NCBI RefSeq assembly: GCF_006494375.1 | Contig: NZ_VHIZ01000037.1 | Coordinates: 310,001-374,000 of the forward strand | DNA: 64,000 nucleotides | Origin: Pantoea anthophila | GTDB taxonomy: Bacteria; Pseudomonadota; Gammaproteobacteria; Enterobacterales; Enterobacteriaceae | Direction: 5' to 3' | Part shown: piece after piece, positions 15,967-25,332 of the stretch | Layout of the letters: every line of letters begins with the position of its first letter | How positions within the stretch are numbered: position 1 is the stretch's first letter | Made by a program: the position numbers and the translations under genes | Notes under the pieces: model-generated | The model's input: the letters and a program-made list of their open reading frames with translations, nothing else | What the model was told of the DNA's origin: nothing | The model's database searches: none

Positions 15967-16998
15967 ATGGGACTACGCTGGTTCACTCCCGGGTCACCGC
16001 TGGCACGCGTGCTGTTTATGCTCGCCTGCCTGACCCTTATTCTGACAGGCCTCTATCTGGCCGCTCCGCTCATCAACCAGGTTCTGCTGGCGATGCTGCT
16101 GGCTATCATGCTTGACCCGTTGATTACCCGGCTGGATAAAAAGCGCATCCCCCGCATCGTCTCGTCACTGCTGGTGATCAGCCTGATGCTGTTTATCATG
16201 GTCATCACTACCCTGAAACTCTCGGTGCTGACACCGGATTTGATGCAGCTCAGTCGTCAGGCGCCGGTGCTGCTGGCCGCCCGACTGGATCAGCTGACGC
16301 TGGCTTTTGCCCGGCTGGATATTGCCGTCACCCCCGACAGATTACTGGCCTTTGTGGATGCGGGGGCGATAGTACGTATCGTCACCGCCTTTCTGACGCA
16401 GATCCCGGGGGTGATCTCCTGGTGGATTATGGTGTTCCTGATGCTGCTGTTTATGCTCTATGAGATGCCGCTGCTGAAAAATGCGCTGCAACGGCGTATG
16501 CAGGGAGAACAACGGGCCTTTTATCTGGCGTTACATGAGGGGATTCAGAGCGTTATTGTTTATGCCCGGGTGAAAACGCTGACCAGCATTCTGGGTGGGG
16601 TGGTCGTGGGTGTTGGCGCACATCTGATCGGGCTGAAGTTTGCCTTTTTCTGGGGCGTGCTGATGTTCATTTTTAACTACGTGCCGGTGCTGGGTTCGTT
16701 TCTGGCGGCCATTCCGCCCGTCATCCAGAGCTATCTCCTGTTCGATCTGCAGGTCGCGCTGGCGGTAGCCCTTTTCTTTGTGGTGCTGAATCTCTGTCTG
16801 AGTTCGGTGATTGAACCGCTGCTGATTGGCAAGCGACTGAATCTGGCACTGACCACGCAGCTGCTGGCCTTCCTGTTCTGGCAGTCGCTGCTGGGGATTA
16901 CCGGCGGGATACTGGCCATTCCGTTGACCTTTCTGATCAAAAAAGTCCTGCTGGCGAGTTATCCCCGGCAGGACCCGATTTCTGAGTTAACGCAGTGA
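15967..16998 (+). CDS. AI-2E family transporter (PerM/YdiK group)
   Basis: A 343-residue integral membrane protein of the AI-2 exporter superfamily with about seven to eight helices. Recognisable are the N-terminal helix pair with LLAIMLDPLITRLDKKRIPR and the C-terminal GVLMFIFNYVPVLGSFLAAIPPV and LIGKRLNLALTTQLLAFLFWQSLLGITGGILAIPLT segments conserved in the family. Members include the AI-2 exporter TqsA and others that carry ions or unknown solutes; substrate unassigned. ATG 15967 follows GAAGGAG. It converges with the cation ATPase gene, overlapping it by 12 bases at the 3' ends. Confidence 0.9.
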   Translation: MGLRWFTPGSPLARVLFMLACLTLILTGLYLAAPLINQVLLAMLLAIMLDPLITRLDKKRIPRIVSSLLVISLMLFIMVITTLKLSVLTPDLMQLSRQAPVLLAARLDQLTLAFARLDIAVTPDRLLAFVDAGAIVRIVTAFLTQIPGVISWWIMVFLMLLFMLYEMPLLKNALQRRMQGEQRAFYLALHEGIQSVIVYARVKTLTSILGGVVVGVGAHLIGLKFAFFWGVLMFIFNYVPVLGSFLAAIPPVIQSYLLFDLQVALAVALFFVVLNLCLSSVIEPLLIGKRLNLALTTQLLAFLFWQSLLGITGGILAIPLTFLIKKVLLASYPRQDPISELTQ

Positions 16999-19707
16999 CG
17001 GCGTTTTCACCCGCCAGCTGCGGGTGAGACGTTTTTCAATCTCTACCACGGCAAAGATAGCGATGCCGACCAGCAGCGAAATCAGCCAGTAGTTGATCGG
17101 CAGCGGGCGGGTACCAAACAGCGTGTTCATCAGAGGCACATAAATGATGATCGCCTGCAGGATAATCAGCACCAGCGTGACGAGCCAGAGGCCCCGGTTT
17201 TTCAGCAGACCGCGATCCAGCGAGAAGCCATCGGTGTTACGGCAGTTCAGCATATAGACCCACTGCGCCGTCACCAGCATCTGCAGCAGCACGGTGCGGA
17301 TAAACTCCGGGGTATAGCCGCGCGGCTGCAGCCAGGCTTCCAGCACAAAGGCACTGACCGCGATCAGCAGGCTGACAAAGACCACGCGCCAGATGGCGTA
17401 GACATCCATAACGTGGGCCTTAACATTGCGCGGTGGCCGGCGCATCACGTTAGCTTCGGCAGGCTCAAACGCCAGACCAAACGACAGCGTGGCCGAGGTC
17501 GCCATGTTCATCCACAGAATCTGAACCGGCGTTAACGGCAGCAGATTGCCCATCAGAATCGCGATGATAATCAGCAGCCCCTGTGCCATACAGGTTGGCA
17601 TGACAAACAGAATGGTCTTTTTCAGGTTGTCATAAACCCGACGCCCTTCTTTGATCGCCGCCGCGATGGTGGCGAAGTTATCGTCAGCCAGAATCATATC
17701 GGCCGCCTCTTTGGTGACCTCCGTGCCTTTGATGCCCATCGCAATGCCCACGTTAGCCTGTTTCAGGGCGGGGGCATCGTTCACGCCGTCGCCGGTCATC
17801 CCGACGATCTCCCCACTCGCCTCCAGCGCTTTTACCAGACGCAGCTTATGTTCCGGGCTGGTGCGGGCAAAAATGTCATAGGTTTTCGCGGCCGTGGCCA
17901 GTTCGGCGTCGCTCATATGCTCAAGCTCATAACCGGTAATGGCGGCCTGGCTGTTACCGATCCCCAGCATCTGACCAATCGCCATCGCCGTTTCCTGATG
18001 GTCGCCGGTGATCATTTTGACGCGGATGCCTGCTTTCTGGCACTCATCAATGGCCGCAATGGCTTCCGGACGTGGCGGGTCCATCATGCAGGCCAGCCCC
18101 AGCAGAACCATCTCACTTTTCAGATCGGCGTGATCCAGCGACGTCACGGGAGCGGCGGTTTTCTTCCAGGCGGCAGCGACGGTGCGCAGCCCTTCGCTGG
18201 CGTAGGTGGTGATGGCCGCATCCCAGTATGCCCGATCAATCGGTTCCGGGCCGTCCGGGGTCTGCTGCTGCTGGCACAGCGTCAGCAGGACATCTGGCGC
18301 GCCGGTCAGCAGCACCCAGGATTCGCCATTAATCACACAGCTGACGGACATATATTTGTAGAGGGAATCAAACGGCAGTTTGCTGATCACCTCCACCGGC
18401 TGCGGGGTCATCAGGCCTTTAGCCGCCAGCACCTTGAGCGCCCCTTCGGTCGGGCCACCGACGATGGTCCAGTGTCCCTGACTGTCCTGACGCAGCTGGC
18501 TCTCGTTACAGATATCGATCGCCTGCAGGAACTGCTGGAACAGGGGGTCCTGCGCCGCATTCACACTGCCCTGCTCCGCCACGATCTCCCCTTTGGGTTC
18601 GTAGCTGTTGCCGCTGACGCGCCAGCGGCTCTTCGCCAGCACCACCGCTTTCACGGTCATCTCATTCATGGTCAGCGTGCCGGTTTTATCGGAGCAGATC
18701 ACGGACATGGCGCCCAGCGTTTCCACGGTCGGCAATTTCCGGATAATCGCATTGGATCGCGCCATCGACTGGACGCCCAGCGACAGGATGATCGAGATAA
18801 TGGCGGGCAGACCTTCCGGCACAGTAGCGACGGCGAGGCTGATCACGGAGAGCAGCAGTTCGCCCAGCGGGATATCCCGCAGCAGATAGCCAAAGATAAA
18901 CAGCACCACCATCATCGCCAGGATGATGAGAAAAATCGCCTTACCAAGTTTATCAATCTGCACCAGCAGCGGGGTTTTCGCTTCTCTGATGCCGCTGATC
19001 ATCGCGTTGATATGGCCCAGTTCGGTGTCGCCGCCGCTGGCAATGACCACGCCTGATGCGGTACCGGAACTGACGGTGGTGCCGGAGAAGGCCAGATTCA
19101 GTCGGTCGCCCAGCGATTTTTCGCCGCTGAGCGTATCGCTGTTTTTTGAGACCACGGTCGATTCGCCGGTGAGAATTGCTTCTTCAACCCGCAGATTATT
19201 CACTTCATACAGTCTCAGGTCGGCCGGAATTTTATCGCCGGGCCGCAGCATGACCACGTCACCCACCACGATATCGCGCGTCGGCACCGTAACCTGTTTG
19301 CCATCCCGAATCAGCATCGCTTCGCTGGCGAGCATATTCTGGATGCTTTTCAGTGATTTCTCGGCATTGTTCTCCTGAACAAAGCCGATGAGGGCGTTAA
19401 TCATGGCCACGCCAATAATGACAAAGGTATCCACCCAGTGCCCCATCATCGCGGTGATCACCGCCGCCGCCAGCAGGATATAGATCAGCACATCTTTAAA
19501 ATGGGCGATGAATTTGAGCAGCGCAGAGTGGTCAGCCTTTTGCGGCAGCGCGTTCGGGCCCTGCTTCCGCAGACGTTCCTGTGCTTCGGCAGTCGATAAT
19601 CCGGCGGGCGAGCTTTTCAGATCAGAAAATATCTCTGTCACACTGCGCTGATACCAGGGGCGCTCAGATAAAGCTGACGCTTTATCCTGCTTATCATTAT
19701 TTAGCAT
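16987..19707 (-). CDS. P2-type cation-transporting ATPase
   Basis: A 906-residue inner-membrane P-type ATPase. ATG 19707 has GAGG 7 bases upstream. Parts seen: N-terminal cation ATPase domain, TGES in the actuator domain, VATVPEGLPA in TM4, the phosphorylated Asp in SDKTGTLTMNE, TGDHQETA, and GDGVNDAPALKQA. TM4 PEGLP suits Ca/Mn or Na pumps (PacL/CtpF-like), but the TM6 motif is NMATSATLSFGLAFEP, without the Asp of SERCA-type NxxTD, so the ion specificity is uncertain. No accessory gene is near. Large antisense open frames inside it are shadows caused by the GC-rich codon pattern. Confidence 0.93.
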   Translation of the reverse strand: MLNNDKQDKASALSERPWYQRSVTEIFSDLKSSPAGLSTAEAQERLRKQGPNALPQKADHSALLKFIAHFKDVLIYILLAAAVITAMMGHWVDTFVIIGVAMINALIGFVQENNAEKSLKSIQNMLASEAMLIRDGKQVTVPTRDIVVGDVVMLRPGDKIPADLRLYEVNNLRVEEAILTGESTVVSKNSDTLSGEKSLGDRLNLAFSGTTVSSGTASGVVIASGGDTELGHINAMISGIREAKTPLLVQIDKLGKAIFLIILAMMVVLFIFGYLLRDIPLGELLLSVISLAVATVPEGLPAIISIILSLGVQSMARSNAIIRKLPTVETLGAMSVICSDKTGTLTMNEMTVKAVVLAKSRWRVSGNSYEPKGEIVAEQGSVNAAQDPLFQQFLQAIDICNESQLRQDSQGHWTIVGGPTEGALKVLAAKGLMTPQPVEVISKLPFDSLYKYMSVSCVINGESWVLLTGAPDVLLTLCQQQQTPDGPEPIDRAYWDAAITTYASEGLRTVAAAWKKTAAPVTSLDHADLKSEMVLLGLACMMDPPRPEAIAAIDECQKAGIRVKMITGDHQETAMAIGQMLGIGNSQAAITGYELEHMSDAELATAAKTYDIFARTSPEHKLRLVKALEASGEIVGMTGDGVNDAPALKQANVGIAMGIKGTEVTKEAADMILADDNFATIAAAIKEGRRVYDNLKKTILFVMPTCMAQGLLIIIAILMGNLLPLTPVQILWMNMATSATLSFGLAFEPAEANVMRRPPRNVKAHVMDVYAIWRVVFVSLLIAVSAFVLEAWLQPRGYTPEFIRTVLLQMLVTAQWVYMLNCRNTDGFSLDRGLLKNRGLWLVTLVLIILQAIIIYVPLMNTLFGTRPLPINYWLISLLVGIAIFAVVEIEKRLTRSWRVKTPSLR

Positions 19708-19958
19708 ATATAAACCTCGTGCCATTTAGCGATGAATTAAAGGCGCAATTAAAGGCACGCATTTTGCGGGAAGTCTTGCACGTCGGTTATGACCGATATC
19801 ATATTTAGGTAAGAAACGTCCGATGGATAACATAAACGGGCAAAATTAAATCTGACTTATATTATGAGAATGACAAGATGCTTTTCGTTTAACTACGGTT
19901 TAAGTCATCTGAGGCAGTGTGCTTCGGCTTATATTCAGCCTTGAAAAAGGAAACGCTG

Positions 19959-20069
19959 ATGAAAAAACAGAGCATTATCATGCTTTGCGGTTTCGTTATT
20001 TTCGCGGTCACCGCCACGACGCTGACAGGCCTCCTGACCTGGCTTGTGGTGAGGCAGCTGGCGGCATAA
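19959..20069 (+). CDS. 36-residue single-span membrane protein
   Basis: A small gene below the usual length cut-off. ATG 19959 has AAAAAGGAAA 8 bases upstream. The product starts MKKQSIIML, has one hydrophobic span (about residues 6-31, rich in Val, Leu and Thr) and ends VVRQLAA. This is the typical build of enterobacterial small membrane proteins. It lies 148 bases before an RND pump adaptor gene on the same strand, so it may be a regulator or partner of that pump, or simply a leader peptide; no known family was recognised. Confidence 0.6.
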   Translation: MKKQSIIMLCGFVIFAVTATTLTGLLTWLVVRQLAA

Positions 20070-20217
20070 AACGGATTCACAAACCTGTTGCCGTTGCGGC
20101 AGACGCAGACAACGAATATTAAATTTTATTTTATCCCGGTTGCGAAAAGCATCAGGGCGAATTACGCCTTCATGTTTATCGTGCCGCCGTGAAATATCTG
20201 CAGCTAAGGCGAAGACA

Positions 20218-21306
20218 ATGATTAAACGCAAAGTTATCTCTGTTTTTCTCTGCTGTTTTTTTATGACAGCGTGCGATGAAAAAAAAGAACCGGAAGCGCC
20301 GCCGCCCCGCGTCGTTAAAGTTTTTACGCTTGAATCGGACATGGCGCAAAATATCCGGGTCTTTCCTGCGCGTATTCAGGCCGGAGATAATACCGATCTC
20401 GCCTTTAAACGGCCGGGCCAGTTAATTCAGCTCGATATCCGGGATGGCACCGCGGTGAAAGCGGGACAGGTTCTTGCCAGCCTGAACGATGCCGATGCGA
20501 AGCTGCGGGTGCGGGACCGGCAGACGGCGCTGCAACTGGCGGAGCGGCAGTTTCAGCGTTTCCGCACGCTGGAGCAGCGCAGCGCCGTGTCGAAGTCAGA
20601 GATGGACGTACAGCGAGCGAACCGCGACACCGCCGCGACGGCCCTGAAAATCGCGCAGGAAGAGCTGCAGTTTCTTACCCTGCGCGCGCCGTTCGACGGG
20701 GTGATAGCAAAAGTGCAGGCGCGAAATCATCAGGTGGTGGCCGCCGGGCAACCCATTGCGCTGCTGACGCGATCCGATCTGCTGGACGTTATCTTTACCG
20801 TGCCGGAAACCCTCTTCTCCGCGCTGGACGTTCAGAACCGTCACTATCAGCCCGAAGTGCAGTTTAACGCCCTGCCGGGCCGCATTTTTACCGCGCAGTA
20901 CAAAGAGCACACCAGCCAGACCAACGCCGCGACGCTGACCTGGCAGGTGGTGCTGACCATGCCGCGTCCGGCCGATCTTCCGGGCGTCAGCGGCCTCAGC
21001 GGCTCGGTTCGCGTCAGGCTGCATAATCTGCCGAATGCCGCCGCCCAGCCGCGGCTGGTGGTGCCGGTGGCCGCCGTGTTCAACCCGGACCGCAGCCCGA
21101 CTAATCAACCGCACGTCTGGCTGGTCGACGAAGCGGGCGACGGCTTACGCGTCACTGACAGGCCGGTCACCACGGGCCGCCTCACCGCTCAGGGCATCGA
21201 GATCCTGAGCGGGCTGAAGCCGGGCGACCGTATTGTCGCCGCCGGTGTGGGGGAGCTGCGCCAGGGTGAAGCGGTGCGCATCTGGCAACGTGAGCGGGGG
21301 TTATAA
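20218..21306 (+). CDS. RND efflux periplasmic adaptor lipoprotein
   Basis: A 362-residue membrane-fusion protein, linking the RND pump to an outer-membrane channel. ATG 20218 has AAGG 8 bases upstream and gives a lipoprotein signal MIKRKVISVFLCCFFMTAC with lipobox MTA-C, so the mature protein is anchored by the Cys at position 19; the longer upstream frame is rejected. Order of parts: beta-barrel/lipoyl hybrid (GDNTDLAFKRPGQL), coiled-coil hairpin, LRAPFDGVIAKVQARNHQVV lipoyl half, beta-barrel, and the membrane-proximal end GLKPGDRIVAAGVGELRQG. Its stop overlaps the pump start (TAATG). No outer-membrane channel gene is present, so TolC or another channel is probably borrowed. Confidence 0.94.
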   Translation: MIKRKVISVFLCCFFMTACDEKKEPEAPPPRVVKVFTLESDMAQNIRVFPARIQAGDNTDLAFKRPGQLIQLDIRDGTAVKAGQVLASLNDADAKLRVRDRQTALQLAERQFQRFRTLEQRSAVSKSEMDVQRANRDTAATALKIAQEELQFLTLRAPFDGVIAKVQARNHQVVAAGQPIALLTRSDLLDVIFTVPETLFSALDVQNRHYQPEVQFNALPGRIFTAQYKEHTSQTNAATLTWQVVLTMPRPADLPGVSGLSGSVRVRLHNLPNAAAQPRLVVPVAAVFNPDRSPTNQPHVWLVDEAGDGLRVTDRPVTTGRLTAQGIEILSGLKPGDRIVAAGVGELRQGEAVRIWQRERGL

Positions 21307-24300
21307 TGGGGATTCAGGCGCATTTTCTTGATAAGCCCGTCCGCATCTGGCTGGTCATTCTGCTGCTGGGCGTGGGCGGTCTCTATGCCCTGCTGAACAT
21401 CGGCCGTCTCGAAGATCCGCTGTTTACCATTAAGTCGGCGGTGATTGTCACCCACTATCCCGGCGCATCCGCGCAGCAGGTGGAGGAGGAAGTGACGCTG
21501 CCGCTGGAAAATGCGCTGCAACGCCTGCCTTATCTGGACAACGTCACCTCCATTTCAGGCAACGGCCTGTCGCAGATTACCGTGAATATTCACCCCCGCT
21601 ATCTGGCCGATCAGCTGCCGCAAATCTGGGATGAGCTGCGCCGCCGGGTCGGCGATGCGGCCCGGCAGTTTCCCCCTGGCGTGCAGGCACCGCTGGTCAA
21701 CGACGACTTTGGCGACGTCTATGGCTACTTCTTCGTCATTCACGGCAAAGATTTTACCAACAGTGAGCTGCGCAACTATGCCGATCAGCTGCGCCGCGAT
21801 CTGGTGCGGGTACCCGGTGTGGCGAAAGTGGCGGTGGCAGGCGTTGAGCAGGAGGAGATCCGCATCGCGCTCTCCACCAGCAAAATGACCGCTTACGGCA
21901 TAACGCCGCAGCGCGTGGCCGACCTGCTGAGCCGCAACAATGGCGTTGCCAGTGCCGGTGCGCTGCGGGTTGAGAGCGAGTCGATCCGCTTTCATCCCAC
22001 CGGCGAGCTGGTGACGCCTGACGATCTGGCTGATCTGCCCCTTCTGCCCGCTGGCAGTCCGCAGAATCTCCATCTGCGTGATATCGCGACCCTGACACGC
22101 GGCGTGACCGATAATCCGGCCAACCTCTACTTTGCTGACGGGGAAGCGGCGCTGGCAATTGGCGTTTCGTTTGCGCCAGGCGTCAATGTGATCGACGTCG
22201 GCAATGCCCTCACCGCGAAGCTGGAGCAGGATCAGCAGGACACCCCCGTGGGGATCAGCCTGAAGGTTTTCTATAACCAGGCGCACGAAGTCAGGCAGTC
22301 GGTCGATGGCTTTATCCTCAACTTTCTGATGGCGCTGGCCATCGTGGTGGGCACGCTGCTGCTATTTATGGGCCTGCGCAGCGGCATGGTGATTGCCGCC
22401 TCGCTGGCACTTAACGTGCTCGGGTCGCTTCTGATCATGTTTCTTTTTAACCTCGAGCTGCAGCGGGTGTCGCTGGGTGCGCTGATTATTTCACTCAGCA
22501 TGCTGGTGGATAACGCCATCGTGGTGGTGGAAGGGATAAAGATCGATCATCAGCGCGGCCGCCCTCTGCAACAGGCCATTGCCCGCATGGTGCGTCGCAG
22601 TGCCCTGCCGCTGCTGGGTGCCACGGTCATCGCGATTCTTGCCTTTGCGCCGATTGGACTGTCGCAGGATTCCACCGGTGAATATTGCAAATCGCTGTTT
22701 CAGGTGCTGCTGATCTCCCTGATGCTGAGCTGGATAACCGCCCTCACCCTGACGCCGGCGTTTATCCACTGGAGTGAACGGCGACGGGGTGCGATTCAGC
22801 CTGAGCAGAACGCCGCCTCAGCGCCTTACCAGGGGGTGGTTTTCCGGCTCTATCGTCAGGTGCTGGGTGGTCTGTTGCGTTTTCGCCTGACGACGCTGAC
22901 GGTGATGGTGGCACTGTTAGCCCTGTCGCTGTATGGCTTTACCCAGGTGAAGCAGAACTTCTTTCCTTCCTCCGGTACACCGATCTTTTTTACCGATCTC
23001 TGGCTACCCTACGGCACCGATATTCACTACACCGCCGGGACGGCAGAGGACATTGCGCGCTTCATCAATCAGGAGCCGGGCGTCGCGGCGACGGTGACAA
23101 CGGTCGGTCAGGGCGCGCTGCGCTTTACGCTTACCTATGACGCTGCACGTCAGTACAGTAACTTCGCCCAGATTATGGTGCGGGTGAAGGATGGCAGGCA
23201 GATGGAGGCCCTGTCGCTGAAAACCGAGAGGTTTATCCAGCAGAACTATCCGCAGGTCAGGCCACGCATTAAGCGCATTCAGTTCGGCAGCGCCAGCGAC
23301 AGCGCGATTGCACTGCGGGTTATCGGCCCCGATCCTGAAGTCCTGCGTCATATCGGCAGCCAGCTGGATGCGATTTTCCTGGCTGATGGCTCAGCCTTCC
23401 CGGCGCGTAACGACTGGCAGGAGCGCAGCAAGGTGCTCCGCCCGCTCTATTCGGCGCTGCGCGGGCAGGAGCTGGGCATTGATAAGCGGGATATTGACCA
23501 GGCGCTGAGGATGAATTTCAGCGGTGACGCGGTAGGCCTTTTCCGTGACGGTTCGCGGTTGATGCCGGTGATGCTCTACCCCGCCGATGAGGAGCGGCAG
23601 AGCGTCGATCATATTGAGAATATCCAGCTCTGGAGCAGCGCTCTCCAGCACTTTGTGCCGATGAGCAATGTGATCGCTGACTTCCGGCTGGCGTGGGAAA
23701 ATCCGCTGATTATGCGTCGCGATCGGACGCGCGTGCTGACCGTGCAGACCGATCCCGATCCGGCTTCGGGGCTGACCGCCGCGCAGGTGGTGGCCCGGGT
23801 TCAGCCACAGATCGATCAGCTCAGACTGCCCGCAGGCTACCGGCTGGAATGGGGTGGCGAGCTGGAGAGCTCACGTGAAGCGCAGAGCGGCCTGCTCAGT
23901 TCGCTGCCGGTGGGCTTCCTGGCGATGTTCATCATTACCGTGCTGATGTTCAACTCGCTGCGCGACGCCGTGGCTATCTGGATTACGGTGCCGCTGGCTT
24001 TGATTGGCGTGACCTGTGGCTTTCTCCTCACCGGCATTCCGTTTGGCTTTATGGCGCTGATTGGCCTGCTGAGTCTGTCGGGTATGCTGATCCGCAACGG
24101 GATCGTGCTGATTGAAGAGATCCGGCTGTTCCGCCAGGAGAAACCTTTGCAGCAGGCGATTACTGATGCCGCGACGTCACGTCTGCGCCCTATCCTGCTG
24201 ACCGCCTTCACTACGGTGCTGGGTCTGCTGCCGCTGCTGCGCGACGTTTTTTTCCAGAGTATGGCGGTGGTGATTATCTTCGGCCTGGGGTTCGCCACCG

Positions 24301-24374
24301 TGCTGACGCTGCTGGTGCTGCCGGTATTGTATCGCTGCTTCCACGGTCGGGAGCAGGAGGCGCAGGGTGAATAA
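21306..24374 (+). CDS. RND family efflux permease
   Basis: A 1022-residue inner-membrane proton-driven pump of the AcrB/HAE superfamily, 12 helices with two large periplasmic loops. FLDKPVRIWLVILLLGVGGL opens TM1, and DPLFTIKSAVIVTHYPGASAQQVEEEV is the porter-domain start. The TM4 relay reads MLVDNAIVVVEG, with Asn where AcrB has a second Asp, and TM10 reads SGMLIRNGIVLIEE, with Arg in place of the AcrB Lys; this combination is typical of less-studied RND groups rather than AcrB itself. It is coupled to the adaptor gene by a one-base overlap. The substrate range is unknown. Confidence 0.94.
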   Translation: MGIQAHFLDKPVRIWLVILLLGVGGLYALLNIGRLEDPLFTIKSAVIVTHYPGASAQQVEEEVTLPLENALQRLPYLDNVTSISGNGLSQITVNIHPRYLADQLPQIWDELRRRVGDAARQFPPGVQAPLVNDDFGDVYGYFFVIHGKDFTNSELRNYADQLRRDLVRVPGVAKVAVAGVEQEEIRIALSTSKMTAYGITPQRVADLLSRNNGVASAGALRVESESIRFHPTGELVTPDDLADLPLLPAGSPQNLHLRDIATLTRGVTDNPANLYFADGEAALAIGVSFAPGVNVIDVGNALTAKLEQDQQDTPVGISLKVFYNQAHEVRQSVDGFILNFLMALAIVVGTLLLFMGLRSGMVIAASLALNVLGSLLIMFLFNLELQRVSLGALIISLSMLVDNAIVVVEGIKIDHQRGRPLQQAIARMVRRSALPLLGATVIAILAFAPIGLSQDSTGEYCKSLFQVLLISLMLSWITALTLTPAFIHWSERRRGAIQPEQNAASAPYQGVVFRLYRQVLGGLLRFRLTTLTVMVALLALSLYGFTQVKQNFFPSSGTPIFFTDLWLPYGTDIHYTAGTAEDIARFINQEPGVAATVTTVGQGALRFTLTYDAARQYSNFAQIMVRVKDGRQMEALSLKTERFIQQNYPQVRPRIKRIQFGSASDSAIALRVIGPDPEVLRHIGSQLDAIFLADGSAFPARNDWQERSKVLRPLYSALRGQELGIDKRDIDQALRMNFSGDAVGLFRDGSRLMPVMLYPADEERQSVDHIENIQLWSSALQHFVPMSNVIADFRLAWENPLIMRRDRTRVLTVQTDPDPASGLTAAQVVARVQPQIDQLRLPAGYRLEWGGELESSREAQSGLLSSLPVGFLAMFIITVLMFNSLRDAVAIWITVPLALIGVTCGFLLTGIPFGFMALIGLLSLSGMLIRNGIVLIEEIRLFRQEKPLQQAITDAATSRLRPILLTAFTTVLGLLPLLRDVFFQSMAVVIIFGLGFATVLTLLVLPVLYRCFHGREQEAQGE

Positions 24375-25332
24375 GAGCGGGCTGGCGATGCTGAAGACGC
24401 TGGCCTGCATCGCGGCAGTGTCGTTTTTTACGCTTTATCAGAGTTACGATCGTTACTACTACGATGTCAGCCTGACGCTCAACGTGCTGAGCTTCGTCTC
24501 CACCATCGCCACGCCGCTCTATTTTCTGCTCAGCGGCTATATGGATGCGGGTGAGCAGCCTACCCCTGCGTGGCAGCTCGGCAGGATTCGCCGCATTCTG
24601 CTGATCTTTCTCTTCTGGTTCAGCTTTTTCTGGCTTACCGGGATGCATCACAAGGGGTATCTGATTCAGCCGTGGTTTGTGATCGCGCTGATCGTGATTT
24701 ATGCGTCGCATCCCCTGATCGATCGGCTGGTCCGGCGGCCGGGCGTCATGGCATTGCTCATTTTTCTGCTGCTGATTTTCGCGTTTACCTACGATCTGCT
24801 TGCCAGTCTCTCTCTGGAGAGGCGGTTGTTTTCACTGCCGCCGCAGTATCGCATCTGGACATGGGTGCTCTACTACCTGTCGGGCCGGCTGATGGCCGCA
24901 CCGGCGGTCATGCCCTTTTTCACCTCACCGCGGGTGATAAAAACCAGCCTGCTGCTGCTGCCTGCGGTCTACCTGTTTACCTGGCTCTACGAGCGGTATT
25001 ACTTTATTGCGCGCTTCCTGGCGACCAGCAACGAGGTGCTGCTGACCGGTTCACAGGTTTATCTGCTGGTGGTGCTGATCGTCATCAGCATCAACGCCAT
25101 CCGGCTGCCGGCGCGCGCCCGGTGGGTGACGCCGCTGCTGACCACGCTGGGAAAGACCATGACGGGTGTTTACATCCTGCACTATCTGATTTTTGGACTG
25201 CTGGCCGCAGCGATCCGCATCGAGACGCTGGGCGATAAGCTGCTGGTTATCGCCCTGACCCTGATATTCAGTATGACAGTGTCACTGCTGCTGCTGCGTA
25301 TCCCCGGCGTGCGCAAACTGATCAGCCTGTAG
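24367..25332 (+). CDS. Acyltransferase 3 family membrane protein
   Basis: A 321-residue polytopic membrane protein with about ten helices, of the acyltransferase-3 (OafA-like) family that moves acyl groups onto sugars or other exported molecules. The start is GTG 24367, overlapping the RND gene by 8 bases, after AGGAGG. Signs of the family are the N-terminal LKTLACIAAVSFFTL, a TPLYFLLSGYM motif (in place of FFVLSGF/Y), and late TMTGVYILHYLIFGLL. The usual catalytic His of the first helix (R-x10-H) is not obvious here, so enzyme activity is less certain. Overlap means it is translated with the pump, an uncommon pairing. Confidence 0.8.
   Translation: MNKSGLAMLKTLACIAAVSFFTLYQSYDRYYYDVSLTLNVLSFVSTIATPLYFLLSGYMDAGEQPTPAWQLGRIRRILLIFLFWFSFFWLTGMHHKGYLIQPWFVIALIVIYASHPLIDRLVRRPGVMALLIFLLLIFAFTYDLLASLSLERRLFSLPPQYRIWTWVLYYLSGRLMAAPAVMPFFTSPRVIKTSLLLLPAVYLFTWLYERYYFIARFLATSNEVLLTGSQVYLLVVLIVISINAIRLPARARWVTPLLTTLGKTMTGVYILHYLIFGLLAAAIRIETLGDKLLVIALTLIFSMTVSLLLLRIPGVRKLISL

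Noticed and set aside
17848-19056. A 402-residue open frame antisense to the cation ATPase gene
   Set aside because: High-GC antisense shadow with low-complexity His/Gln/Arg-rich translation and no start signal.
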